A model generated the notes under the pieces. The model had not been told where the DNA came from. It saw only the letters and a list, made by a program, of their open reading frames with translations, and ran no database searches. 64,000 nucleotides of DNA from contig NW_020312817.1 in NCBI RefSeq assembly GCF_003265705.1, positions 52,708,514 through 52,772,513 on the forward strand, in the 5' to 3' direction. Origin of the DNA: Callorhinus ursinus (lineage: Eukaryota > Chordata > Mammalia > Carnivora > Otariidae). The translations under genes and the position numbers were made by a program. Shown here piece after piece: positions 22,400 to 34,029 of this stretch (the stretch's first letter is position 1; every line of letters starts with the position of its first letter).

Positions 22400-23805
22400 A
22401 GAGCCCAGAGGGAGTTTGGCCAGGTAGACTCTGGCAGCCTGAGGAAGAAAGGACTTCTTCAGGACGAGCCGACAGACCTTCCTGCTCTGCCAGCAATCAC
22501 CTGTGCAGCCTTTTTTGTCTTTTGTGGGCCTTCCTTCAACAACTCTGTCAAGAACTCTGTCTGCTTGGGGTTATTTGGTGTGACCTAGAGAAGAAATCAG
22601 TGGACCATGGTTTAAAGACTGGTCAAAAAAGAATTGCAAAGGGGTGGGCTTCCTGTTGACCTAGCTCAGGTGTGTGCGTCTGCCTGCCTCGGAGCCCAGG
22701 GGTGTGTGGTGCTGTCTTCTGCCGGTTACGGAGGCTGGGCCCGTCCCCCCACAGCAGTACCCATCCTGCGCAACCCTGGAGATTGCTGTCGTTGAGTTTT
22801 TTCTCATCCGTTTATTGGAGAAGAAGATGAACACAGGGTAACTATTGATTACCTGAAGATGCCAAGTGTAAGAGGAGCTGTGTATGTCCTCTGTCCACGA
22901 GCCCCTCAACCAGCCTGATGTCTCCCACAGGCACATGACGCCGAGGACCTTCCCAAGCCGTCGGCAGCCTTGGAAATAATTTCTTATTTATGAGACGGAT
23001 GATGGTTTCATTTTTAATCTCTTAAGTCAATGTAAAAAGCATAAAACCTTTTCAGACTTCTACACAAATGACGTATGTAATGCTGGCTAAAAAGTTGGCT
23101 GACTGATTACAACCATCTGGCCTCTTTGGGACGGCTAAGGCTTGGGAAGAGCCACCCGGGACTGCCGAGATGGAACCAGAGGAGGGGTTGCTGATGAGAG
23201 CGAAGACGGGGGCTCAAGGGTCTTGCCATTTAAGACACAAAGCAAGGAAATGCCCCAGATGCATTCCAGTAGAAAAGTTAGCCATCCCAGCAGCAGGGAT
23301 TTGTAGCTTTGTTGGGGAGAGAGGTAGAGAGTGCCTGTGTATGCATCCTCACGGGAAAACACAGGACTAACTGCTGCATGATTGAACGGGCTAACTTCCT
23401 AGTGCTCCCTCCGAGCACAGATGCTTAGAAATCGAGCGCAAGCAGAGAGCCACAGGCATTTGGGGCCACATCCATGGAAGGGGGGCTGGTCATTTACTTT
23501 CCATGTTGTTGCTTGGTTGATTTGTGGCTTTATTTTTAAAAGGAGAAATTGAACTTTCCTATTTATTTTCTAGCATTAGAAGAAATAATCCTGGTGATTT
23601 TTTTTTTCCCTTTCCCATTCAGGATGCTGGTTTTATTAACAAAAACTCTAACAAGTCACCTCCATCAGAGTGGGTCTTGCTTTCCCCTGAGAGAAGGAGA
23701 AATTGTTTTCATGGGCATCTGGGTATGTTCTGACCCATCGGGCTTGCCTGTGGAAAACACTGGTTCCCTCCAGCTAAACAGCAGAGAGCTCATCCCTAGG
23801 AATTT

Positions 23806-23812
23806 TCATTAA
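23806..23812 (+). promoter_or_regulatory. TGFA: Possible upstream polyadenylation signal (ATTAAA)
   Basis: An ATTAAA hexamer variant lies in 'tttcattaaaaattgtaa', about 1.4 kb into the 3' UTR. It could serve a short 3' UTR form. No GU-rich downstream element is obvious, so this is only a candidate. Confidence 0.25.
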
Positions 23813-25846
23813 AAATTGTAAACAGAATAACAGTGAAATAATACGTGAAGTCTTTATGTGAGGGAACTCTTTATTCACTAATATTTGAAAAATGAAAGAT
23901 TTCTACCTATTAGTGCATCTAGCTCCACCCATCACGAAAGGGACCTTTAAAACGTGAAGTTGGCTTAAAATTTCTATCAGGTTATTTTTGTCCTCCCCTA
24001 ATTCTTCTTCCCCAATCTGTCCATTTCTATGAATTGTCTCATTTCTTACAATTTTGAGACAAGTGTGTGACCCGTGTCTTAGCTTTGGCACTTTCATGGA
24101 ATGATGGAATGAAGCAGTGAGGGCAGAAATGGGGTCTGCTCGCCTGCTGGCCCCGCTGACGGTGTAATCGATGCAGCTCCCAGGCTTAAGCTGGCATTGC
24201 CTGTGCCCATCCTACAGTGGCAGGGATGTGGGCCGAGGCTTCCCGGTAGCATCTTGCTCAGAGACTGGTCCCACTGACCCAGGTTTGCTGAGCCCCCGTT
24301 TTCACTCCTCTCATCAGACCCTCCTGAAAGTCTGAGAGCCTGGAGAGAGAGACCAATGGCAGTGGGTAGTGTATTTTTAACTTCAGGTCACATTTTTACT
24401 TTAGGACAATCTTTCCTCAGTCTTTTAGAGACTATTTGAGGTCTGGTTGCCTTCAGAGAATAGGAACTGATGTGAAATGTTTTGTGGGGCTTTATTCACC
24501 TGATGGAGGGCAGGATCCGTGTTCAGTCTCCAGGTGTCCAAGAGTCTTTGCAGAGGTGTGAGGAGGATGAGAACCTTCTCGGGTCCCTGCAGGGACTTCA
24601 CCTTTAGCGTCTGTGAATGCTGTGGGCCTCCTGTGAGTGCTCCCGAGGCAGTTCTCCATAAACCAGCAGGTCCGAAGAGAGTTGGAAGCAGAGGCTAGGT
24701 GACAGCAGGCCTGGACGGACCTTCATCCATGCCCAGGATAGGAGAGCCTTGCTTCTTGGTGATTTCTCTTTAAAAATCAGATGGCCAGCAAGCATTGGAT
24801 TCCTGGGCCATTTCATGGTGTTGGTACATTTTGAGTTAGCTGTAAAAATGCCCCCGTTTTGAGGTTAAAAATGCATCTTCGAATCCATCCTTACAGGTTC
24901 CCTGTGTTTCCTTGGCCTCTAGAAAGCCAAGGATTATGACTGGGGATTCATTCCTGAGGCCTTTCCTGGTCAGCAGCCGCACACCTGGGAGCGGGAAGCA
25001 GAGCTGCTTCCAATGTCTAGCTCAGGAGAAATGAAAAGCCCCCATTAAAAAAAGGGAGGGGGTGCTTGCAGATATTTGATGGAGCCTAGATTCTCCCACT
25101 GCTCTACAGGCTGTGACATCTCTAAGCATACTGGCCAGAAACCTTTTCTTCGAGATGGAAAGATAGCCGCCAACCCTGATCTGGAAGATGCTTCTGACAC
25201 ACACGAAGTCAAGCAAGATATGAGCTTGGCCATTGTGTTTCAGCAGAGGAGGTGGGCGCAGTGTCCCAGAGTCTATTTTCCTAAGAAAGGAGGAGGTGGG
25301 ATTGACACTTGGCCACCAGGGCATTGGTGAGGCAGGAGGAGGTGTGGTTCTAGAGCTTCCTGGGAAACTGTGCCCTGCAGGTGGAGAAGGTGCATCTTCA
25401 GCCAGATCTTGCGGGGTCGGGTTGTCTCGCTGTGCCTGGGCCACAAGTCGCTTCTCCCAGCAGTTTTGGCAGAAGTGGATCGACAAGCTTCCAGCGCTAC
25501 TCAGGAGACCCTGCCCACCCAGTAGGATCTGGGCTTTGGTGTCTCCCAACCTGCTTGGCCAAGGAAGGGAAGGATGCAAAAGCCCGGCCCCAAAGGGGAC
25601 ATCACAGACACGAGACGAACACATACGTTTGTTCTCCATGTTGGAACATAAGGCCGGTCCTCTCCAGCTGCTGATTTTACCAGGCTCTCTGAAAGACCTC
25701 GTGGTGAACATACCCACAGTCCTGAAAAGCAGCCCTTCTTCCTAGGGTAGTAACTTACTGAAGTATTCAACTTTTCATTATCTTTATTATAACAAACCTG
25801 ATGCTTTTTTTTTTTTAGAACTTGTTACTCTGACTTCTGTATATGT

Positions 25847-25854
25847 TGCACTGA
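25847..25854 (+). promoter_or_regulatory. TGFA: miR-148/152 seed match in the TGFA 3' UTR
   Basis: The octamer TGCACTGA is the full 8-mer complement to the miR-148/152 seed plus the position-1 A. It lies in an AU-rich context about 200 bases from the presumed 3' end, a favourable position for silencing. TGFA has been reported as a target of this family in other mammals; the site here is seen directly, its activity is inferred. Confidence 0.55.
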
Positions 25855-25982
25855 AAAGGTTAATATTTAATGTTTTAATTTATTTTGTGTGATAAGTTAA
25901 TTTTGATTTCTATAATGTGTTAATGTGATTAGCAGTTCTTTTCCTTAATATCTGAATTATACTTATTTAAAGAGTAGTGAGC

Positions 25983-25988
25983 AATATA
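25983..25988 (+). promoter_or_regulatory. TGFA: Candidate TGFA polyadenylation signal (AATATA variant)
   Basis: The hexamer AATATA in 'gcaatataaaatgcagc' is a known weak signal variant. It is followed 45-65 bases later by a GU-rich stretch ('tgtgcattgttgtccagttg'). If used, the mRNA would end near 26,000-26,020. Confidence 0.4.
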
Positions 25989-26462
25989 AAATGCAGCTGT
26001 GTTTTTCAGTCATGTGCATTGTTGTCCAGTTGTACTGTACCTTGTTTGGAAGGATGAAGGAATGAACTCTTTTTTTTTTTTTTCCTAAATCAAGACTGGA
26101 GCTTTTCTTTCATGAGATTGGTGTATTGCTGAAAAATTAAGAATTTTCCCCACACATGTGAATGATGAGGAAAAATTAGATGCTCTTTTGCAAATTTAGG
26201 GAATCCTAAAGTTAACCAGAGTTGATCCCTGTCTGCTTGAAGAAAACGAATCCTCCGAAGTTCCCAGTGTATTAGTCTTTCATCTGCTATGTATCTGACA
26301 ATATGCTAAATGATGCAGAGGAAAATATAAAACACACAATCCCTGCCTCCGAAGGAACTGAGATCTGGCTGAGAGACTAACATGCAAAAACTAATTCTGG
26401 ACCAATTGCAGACAACTTTCAAAGAAAACCTAAACTGTTAAGGTAGAGAGCACGTGTGAATC

Positions 26463-26635
26463 GCTGTGGTTCTCCAGGTGTGCTCCCCAGACCAGCAGCA
26501 TCAGCATCACCTGGGACCTTCTCAGGAATGCAAATTTTCAAGCCTCTTCCCCAGACCTGTTCAATTCCAGAGGTGTCCCACGCCCCCCTCCACCTTCTAG
26601 GTGCTTCTAATACATGCTCAAGTTTGAAAACCACT
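26463..26635 (+). repeat. MER5A (hAT-Charlie) DNA transposon, near full length
   Basis: Terminal inverted repeats are visible: 'ctgtggttctccaggtg' at the left and 'gtttgaaaaccactg' at the right. The body has 'accagcagcatcagcatcac', 'aatgcaaattttcaag' and 'ctaatacatgctcaag'. Orientation and order match the MER5A consensus. Confidence 0.8.
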
Positions 26636-29600
26636 GTCCTCTAGGACTCAGCGAAGGGCAAGTTAGTATGGGGCCACAGTTTTTAGGAAAAGCTTTATAG
26701 AGGCTTTGCGGAGGAAATGAAACAACACACTTTACCCCTTAGGTGTTCAGAGTTAATGGCCATCAGAACGTATGGTCATGACTTAAGGCCTGCACTTATT
26801 TGGAATTTCTCTGCTCAGCCTAGTTGAAGGAGAAAACCGGCCCGTCCACCCCTGACCCCCACCACCCTCAGTCACCCACCCCGTTCCCCACTGCCCAGTT
26901 TCTCACTGTAAGGAACTTTCTGCAACTATCCCCCCAGTTCTTAAAAACCTCACTGCACTTAAATCCCCATGGTTAAACCCCCTGCTCTTCCAACCCATGT
27001 GTGGACCTCACGCGTGTGACCTAGGAGGAGCTCATGCAGCAGAGAGCAAAACTGGCGGAACGGCATGAGATCTTGGTCCCAGGGGATGCTCAGCTTCAGG
27101 AGCAAGGGCAAGCCCGCAGACCCCGTTGTCCAGGCCCCAGAGGGCTTAGGATCTCCCTGACCTGCAGGAAGATGAAAACCTAGGCAACTCCTTGTCCCAA
27201 GTGTGCTGGCCTGGTAGCTGTCCCTCAACAGAGCCTTTATCCACCTCTTGGGAGAAGGAGGGAGAGACCTGCTCCCCTTACTCCATGTTCCCTCCCTCCC
27301 CTTGACCCTATTCCATCTCCAGGGACCTCTCCAGGCCTGTTTCTAACCCAAGGGGTGTTCTTCTTGTCCCGCTCCTTCTCCCTGATTTCCAAGCCCTCCT
27401 GCCGGGCCCCCCTCTGCCAGAGCCAGTATCGGGTGGCCGCCCCTGGTTCTAGCCAGCTGCCCTGGACTGTCCGGGATGTTGCAGGCAGCACTCCCCCCAG
27501 GAAAAGGCGCCGATGAACTTTGAGTCAATCTTCCCTCATTTATCCAGGCTACTTGCGGTGGTTGCCAGCTTGAATCCATGATCTGGACTGACAGGGCTAG
27601 TCTTTTTGGTTGCTGTTGGCCCAAACTTCAGACCCCCCCCCTTCTGCCTGGTCCCGGTGTCCCTGCCTCCTGCCTCGCCCCATTTTGGGGTGTGTGTGAC
27701 CTCACCTTGTCTCCTGCCAACTCCGAGCTCTTTGCCCGGGAGCCCCCAGGAGTTCCAGCACCAGCATTCCCTGCTCCATCTTCTGAAACCCCCTCTTCCA
27801 CATTTGCTCTCTGCACTTGCTACTTCGGCAGGCCCTGAGGTTTCTGTCCCAGCCTTTCACCTTCAAAAATAGACAGTGACGTATTCGTGGGCACACAGCC
27901 TGGGGCTAGCAATGCTTTTTCCATGAAGCTAGTGTCTCTCACCCCAGATCAATCAAACTGTAGAATCTGTCGGGGTGGCGCTGGGGCATCTGTTTAAAAT
28001 CTCCCTACTGCCTTCTAAACACACCACAGCCCAGGGAGAAGACGGCACAGGAGCGGTCTCGTGGCTGGGGCTGTGACTGCCTGGTCCCCACCCAGCCCAT
28101 CCCCCCACCCCCGTCCATGCTTCCGTGTCCCATTATCCAGCAGGTGGTAGCCCCTAGGGAAGCAGGGCATCCTGGACTTGCTTTTAGGTGGGATCATCTA
28201 GGTCAGAGAAGTGAGAAAACTCTGAGAAGAGGAGCCTGTAAGGAGTACCATGTGACTAGCCCTTGAGGTCACGCACAAGTGGGCGACGGCTTTTCAGGAA
28301 CCAAGTTTTGCAACTGGGAATAAAAACATGGTGACACTTATGCCGAAAGGGAAACAGGAGAGAGAGAAAGAAAAAGCAAAAAAAAGCCTCTCCCCAGGGA
28401 CATTTACTCCTGTGGAAGCTTCAGGCCCTGGCCCGCTGCTGCTCGGGTACCGTAGGACCAGAGGCTGCCCTGTGCCATGAAGCCCCCCGGGGCAAGCCCC
28501 AGTCCTGCCAGGGAGCCCCTCCCGGGAGGTCAGGAGAATGCAGCTGAGAGGGGGTCAAAGGAACAGCTCCACTACCTGGAGCTGGGCTGCCCTGCATGTT
28601 CCAGAAGGAATCCTCAGGTCTGAAATGTGACCTCCCCTAAGAGCTGTGCTGGGAGGAGCCAGGGTCATTTAAACCCTGGCCGGTCAGAACAGAAGCGACG
28701 TGACTCTCCCACCTGCCTTTGGTCCCAAAGGAGATCCCGCAGCAGAGTGAGCCAGAGTGCAAGGGTTCTGGACCCCTGTGGTGGAAGGAGGCCTGGGGGC
28801 GAAGACCCGGGGTTGGTTGCAGGCCTGCTGCTTGCTGGCTGTGCTCCCCTGGGGTGTTACTGGGCCCCAGTGCCTGTCTGTCTAGCTCCTGCCTCTCTAG
28901 CTGAGGGAGCTGTTGAGATAAAGTTTGCAAATTCCCACTTGCTCAGCCTGATTTTTGGAATAAAAAAAATCTAGTGCTCTCCGAAATGCCACTAATATAT
29001 TGTCCGGTTCAAGGGAGGCTCCACTCTCTGATCTTCTGCCGACCTTCAGTTCAAGGCAGAAGAAGGGACGTGTCATGAGAAATATTTCCAGGGAGCCAGT
29101 GGCAAATGGGGCCACAAGCAGAGGGTCATGCTCCTGGTTTGCGACCCCTAGAAGTGGCAAAGGACGCAGAGGAGTGAGGAAACTGTCCTTGTAGAGAATG
29201 TTGTGCAGCGTGGCCTCAAGGAGTAGAGCCAGAGGCAGAAATGTTGATTTCTGCTCAATAGAGGGTCTTTTTCATAGCCAGAGCCTCCCCCTGGGCTAGG
29301 GGACTCCCCACCACCAAAGCCATTGAGCAGCAGCTGGGTGACCTCCAGGGCACAGGGGGTCCCCTGGTGGACTCGACCATGTCCTGCAAAGCCTCTGGGG
29401 TCCAGTCCTCCTCCAGCACTCTAACCACTGCCTCCTGTCCAAGGGTCGATGGGCTACCAGCATTCCAAGCCTTCCCACAGCCCCCTTCTGGAATAGTCTG
29501 TGAGCCCAGACTTGAGCCTCTGTCCTGCTCTTGTCCTGCTATGGGTCTTGTGGCCTCCCAGGCCTTCCTGGTAATGGAGGGGGCATCTCAGGCCCTGCCC

Positions 29601-30479
29601 AACCCCTTCCCTCCCACCTGCTGGCATTCAAGCCTGTGGCTTCACCATTCTTAGGAGGGTCCCCATAGAGGGACCACAGCCCAAATGACTCTCAGGAGAG
29701 GGCCTTTTCTGGCTCTCTCTATCCCTAAGTGCCTAGGTGTGCTGGTGACTTGCCCTCTCAGATCCACGGTCTGCCCTGTGCCCCTGCGGACAGCCTGCCC
29801 AGGGTCCTCTCACCCCGTGGCTTCTGGTATGGCCACTGGGTGGCCCCAGGGGAGAGCTGAGGTGTTTCACCCCCACTCCCTCCCTGCTGCACAGGATTCA
29901 CACCCCAGGGCTGGGCCCTCACCACACTTCATTTCCACCACTTCCTCCCCTCTCCCTGTCCCTTCGGCCCAGGGGCTGATGATGGCTCCCCACGGACACT
30001 CTGCCAATCTTTCCCCTGCTTGCTCTTTAATTTCCAAGAATGCTTAGCCAGAGGCAAGAAATTCAAATGCTTCCAGGAGTGAAGCTGGTAATCGGAATGA
30101 GTGGGGCTGTTTGGTGGAAGCGTGAATGCGAACGCCTGAGTCGGGGAATCTGGGGTGGGAGGCAGCCCTTGTGAAGAGCTGGAGGGCCCAGACCTCTTCA
30201 GAAGGGGGCTCCACGCCTCCCCTCCTGCTCCTCCTGGGTATCCAGCACGGTGGCCAGATTTTCCGTTTTTTTTTTTTTCTTTTTCAAGAGAAGCAGGAAA
30301 TCTGGACTTTTTCATAAAATAGCTCCATTTCTAAATGTGGCTCAAATGTATAAACCACGCGGTGGCCCCACCAAAATCTGTCTGCAGGTCACCATCCGTC
30401 TGCAGCCTCCACTCTCAAGCTGTCTGCTTGTCTCCGGCTCTGCCAGGCCTTTTCACGCCTCTCTGCCAGCACAGTTCTC

Positions 30480-30765
30480 GTTGCTGGAAATGCCTGTTTT
30501 CTGCTTCTGTGTCGGAGCACGCTTCTGTTCCTTCTAGAACAGAAGGCTCACACCTCGCTTTCTCTCTGAGGCCTGCCCGGAGCCCCCACCCAGAGCCCTC
30601 ACGTTATACGCACTTCTGTTACATAGCCTATGACCAGTGGCCATGCCAGTGGTCCTGTGCCCCAGGTCATGAGCTTCTCAAGGTCAAGAATCTCTGTCCT
30701 CTCTGTCTTTATAGCCAAGCATTTAGCCTGATGCCTGAGACACGGAAGGTAATGCAGTAACATTT
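30480..30765 (+). repeat. L2-like LINE 3' fragment
   Basis: Loose L2 3' pattern: 'gcttctcaaggtcaagaatc', 'tgtctttatagccaagcatt' and 'gatgcctgagacacggaag', parallel to the 'acctagaacagtgcctggcac' region. Diverged, with no clear ends. Confidence 0.4.
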
Positions 30766-31049
30766 TGTGTAACAAAATCATCGGCTATATTGATGGACCC
30801 ATGTATGCCCCCTGAGGCAGTGTCATATGGGACCACTGGGTCCTGGAGGGTTGGGTGATTAGATGAAGGGACTTGGCATTGACTGCTACCTGTCAGACAC
30901 CTCACAGGTCAAAAGGTCTTTGTGACCCTTTCTGCTTCCCTATCTATCCTGAGAAGCTTTGCTTCTCGGCAAAAATGCATTACACGTTCTGACCAGTGGT
31001 TTACCAAGAACTTTGTCACAGCCCCGGTGGATTTGACAGGAATGTTTTG

Positions 31050-31520
31050 TTTTCCTCTTTTTCCTTCCACAGTTTTATTAGGGTACAGTTGACATATAAC
31101 ATTATGTAAGTTTAAGGTGTACGGTGTGATAATTTGATACATGTATTTATTGCAAAATGATTACCACATGAAGTTAGTTAATACTCTATCCCCTCACATA
31201 ATGACCATTTGTGTGTGTGTAGTGAGAACACTGAAGATCTCATCTATCAGTAACTTTCAAGTATATGATACAATATTGTTAACTCTAGTCACTGTACATC
31301 GGATCCCCATGACTTCTTCCTCTTATAATTGGATGTTTGTACCCTTTGACCAACATCTCCCCATCTCCTCCACCCCCAGCTCCTTGCAACCACCATTCCA
31401 CTCTCTGTTGCTCTGAGTTCAGCTTTTTTAGATTTCATATAGAAGTGAAATCATACAGTATTTATCTTTCTCTGTCTGACTTATTTCACTTAGCATAATT
31501 CTCTCAAGGCCCATCCTCAT
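31050..31520 (-). mobile_element. LINE-1 3' end, antisense, truncated
   Basis: The + strand is the reverse complement of an L1 3' UTR: 'attagggtacagttgacat', 'gtttaaggtgtacggtgtg', 'gatttcatatagaagtgaaa' and 'cttatttcacttagcata'. The fragment stops near 31520 without reaching ORF2 proper. Confidence 0.8.
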
Positions 31521-32079
31521 TGTCTCAAATGTCTTTGGGAAACTTACTTGATAAGAAATAACCTGGCTTATTTTCCTACACAAAAATCAGTTTTCTAGTA
31601 ATGAAAGTGATGATCTGAAGTTCACTCTAATTTGAGGAGGTGAAGATTGAATTCTGTAAATGAGCCCTCGTCATTAAAGTTGTGAAAATGTATTAGCATT
31701 ACACAGTTGTATTTCTTAATTAACACTAATGGTGTAGACAAAGAACTATGAAGAGTTTTTAAGATCTGGCACTGAAAACTACGACACTGGTGCACTGATC
31801 TCTACAAGTCTTCCTGTGATAATCACCCTAATTATTTTTTTTAATTGTGCAAACACTATGTCTCTGTTTAGGAGTACCACAGTTGTTGACAGATATTTTT
31901 CATTCTGAAAACTAAGTATCACCACCAGCTAAAAGATTCAAAACTAAATTCTGCCATCACATCATTAGAAGGAAAATAAGATCTATCTGAATTCTTGGTA
32001 CAGAAGGAAATAAAATTGGAATTCATGTTCTACAAAAAAGGGAGTAAGGAACCATGAGAAAACCAAAATGTATAATTTT
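31521..32079. other. Intergenic spacer, nothing recognised
   Basis: About 560 bp of AT-rich sequence between two L1 insertions. I see no repeat family and no coding pattern. Confidence 0.6.
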
Positions 32080-32098
32080 AAATTTGTCTTCTATTCAG

Positions 32099-33060
32099 TT
32101 TATACAACTCAAAACCCAAAAAACATATAACCCAATTAAAAAACGGGCAGAAGACAAGAAGAGATATCTCCAAAGAAGACATCCAGATGGCCAACAGACA
32201 CATGAAAGATGCTCAACATCCCTCATCATCAGGGAAATGCAAATCAAAACCCCAATGAGATATCACTTCACACCTGTCAGAATGGCTAAAATCAAAAATA
32301 CAAGAAACAACAGTGTTGGTAAGGATGGAGAGGGAAAGGAATCCTCATGCACTGTTGGGAATGCAAACTGGTGCAGCCGCTCTGGAAAACAATATGGAGG
32401 TTCCTCAAAAAGTTGAAAATAGAACTACCATGTGATCCAGTAATTCTACTACTGGTATTTACCCAAAGAAAACAAAAATGCTAATTTAAAAGATATATGT
32501 GCCCCTGTGTTTATTGCAGCATTATTTACAGTAGCCAAATTATGGAAGCAACCCAAGTGTCCCTCGATTGATGAATGGATAAAGAAGAGGTGGTATACAT
32601 ATACAATGGAATATTACTGAGCCATAAAAAAGAATGAGATCTTGCCATTTGCAACGACATGGATGGAGCTCTGGAGTATTATGCTAAGCGAAATAAGTCA
32701 GTCAGAGAAAGACAAATACCATATGATTTCACTTACATGTGGAATTTAAGAAACAAAACAAATGAATAAAGAAAAAGAGACAAATCAAAAAACAGACTCT
32801 TTAGAGAACAAACTGATGGCTGTCAGAGGAGAGATGGGCGAGGGGATGGGGGAAATAGCTGACGGGGGTTAAGGAGTGTACTCATGGTGAGCACTGAGTA
32901 ACGTATGGAATTGGTGAATCACTATATTGTACACCTGAAATTAATATAACACTGTATGTTAACCAAACTGGAATTTTAAAAAAAACTTTGAAAAAGTGTA
33001 AAAAAAAATAATCTATTTATAAAAATTATTATATAATAAAATTTATGTTTTGTGTGTCTA
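32099..33060 (+). mobile_element. LINE-1, 5'-truncated, sense (ORF2 end and 3' UTR)
   Basis: The element starts inside the C-terminal part of ORF2 ('ccaaagaagacatccagatg', 'tcagggaaatgcaaatcaaa') and continues through the 3' UTR ('gtacacctgaaattaatat', 'cactgtatgttaaccaaac') to an A-rich tail. An imperfect target-site duplication flanks it: 32080-32098 and 33061-33080, sharing 'cttctattcag' and 'aaattt'. A frame of 120 codons (32054-32416) is an ORF2 fragment read into flanking DNA, not a gene. Confidence 0.9.
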
Positions 33061-33187
33061 AAATTTTTTCTTCTATTCAGCTCCGTATTTAAAATATAAT
33101 TGCCAATACCATGTATATTTATGCCACATTAGATGCTTCTCTTCATAGTTCAATAAAAATAAAGCTTGATAATTTTTAAGGCAGATT

Positions 33188-33563
33188 GGGGCGCCTGGGT
33201 GGCTTAGTTGGTTGGGTGACTAACTCTGAATTTCGGCTCAGGTCATGATCTCAGGGCTGTGAGATCAAGCCCCAGGTCAGGCTCCGTGCTCAGCACAGAG
33301 TCTGCTTGAGATTCTCTCCCCCCTCCCTCTGCACCTCCCCTGTTCACACTCATGCGCATGCATACAGGCATGTGTGCGCTCTCTCAGTCTCTCAAATAAA
33401 TAAATAAATAAAATCTTTTTTTTTAAGATTTTATTTTATTTATTTGACAGAGAGAGACACAGCAAGAGAAGGAACACAAGCAGGGGGAATGGGAGAGGGA
33501 GAAGCAGGCTTCCCGCGGAGCAGGGAGCCCGTAAATAAATAAATAAAATCTTTTTAAAAAATA
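33188..33563 (+). mobile_element. Can-SINE, sense, older subtype with a second SINE in its tail
   Basis: The sense head GGGCGCCTGGGTGGCTTAG and body run to the AATAAATAAATAAAATC tail (33397-33420). A truncated antisense SINE interrupts the tail, which resumes at 33532-33555. The outer target-site duplication TTTAAGGCAGATT is exact at 33175-33187 and 33564-33576. Confidence 0.92.
33421..33531 (-). mobile_element. Can-SINE, antisense, 5'-truncated, nested
   Basis: A 111 bp antisense fragment from the AAGATTTTATTTTATTT tail to CAGGGAGCCCG, lacking the tRNA-like head. It is flanked by an exact 24 bp duplication of the host SINE tail (33397-33420 and 33532-33555), which proves a separate later insertion into that tail. 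Confidence 0.92.
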
Positions 33564-33689
33564 TTTAAGGCAGATTATTTTCTTCTACCAGCCTTGTTTC
33601 ATTCAAACGTTTTTCTCCCCTCATTCCTGCAGGCATTTTTTAATCCCTTTTTCCTGTGCTTGTATAGAAATATACAAACATTTACACAC

Positions 33690-34025
33690 ATATGGAGATC
33701 TTTTCCACAAATAATGGATTGTACTATAAATATTAACTATTCAATTTGCTGTTTTTATGTAATAATTCATCATGAACATCCCTCAAGTTCAATAGACTTC
33801 CTTTTAAATCATTCTTTCTAATGGTTATATAACAATTTATTGTATGGATGTACTACATTTTAGTTAGCCATCTGGCTACTGATAGACATTCCATTTGTTC
33901 TCAGTTCTTTGCTTCCAAAAACAATGTTATACATAAATTCTGCATAAATCTCTACATACTGGTACTTTCATTTCTCTAGGATGGAGTCACATACAGAATT
34001 GCCTGAGTCAAAAGGAATGTATGTG
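33690..34025 (-). repeat. Old LINE-1 fragment, antisense (part 1)
   Basis: Reverse complement of an L1M-type ORF2 end: 'atggttatataacaatttat', 'tatggatgtactacatttta', 'ttctctaggatggagtcaca' and 'gcctgagtcaaaaggaatg'. It continues in order at 34762 after an inserted block. Confidence 0.65.
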
Positions 34026-34029
34026 TCCA

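Larger units (their letters stand above)
22400..26070 (+). other. TGFA: TGFA 3' untranslated region
   Basis: The long 3' UTR follows the stop codon. Its length (about 3.6 kb) fits the known long TGFA mRNA. The last 250 bases (about 25,800-26,070) are AU-rich and contain wording I recognise from the human 3' end, such as 'tgcactgaaaaggttaat' and 'ttggaaggatgaaggaatg'. It carries no Can-SINE. A minus-strand open frame of 231 codons lies opposite 25022-25717 but is judged accidental. The 3' boundary is uncertain because no canonical AATAAA is near the expected end. Confidence 0.75.
26071..31045. other. Intergenic region downstream of TGFA, no gene seen
   Basis: About 5 kb containing one MER5A element (26463-26635), an L2-like fragment (about 30480-30765) and no Can-SINE. 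GC content is moderate to high between 27 and 30 kb, so several long chance open frames occur on both strands. None shows a recognisable domain, a start context or splice sites in register. In the human order the region beyond the TGFA 3' end is a long gene-poor interval, which fits. Confidence 0.7.

Noticed and set aside
25022..25717. A 231-codon minus-strand open frame
   Set aside because: It lies opposite the TGFA 3' UTR, has no family resemblance and no supporting promoter or splice pattern. Strand-specific RNA-seq could reopen the question.
27237..30047. Many overlapping open frames suggesting a small gene cluster
   Set aside because: The frames overlap on both strands, have no shared codon bias, domains or splice sites, and occur in GC-rich DNA where chance frames are long.
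32054..32416. A 120-codon open frame on the + strand
   Set aside because: It is L1 ORF2 remnant plus a few codons of flanking DNA.
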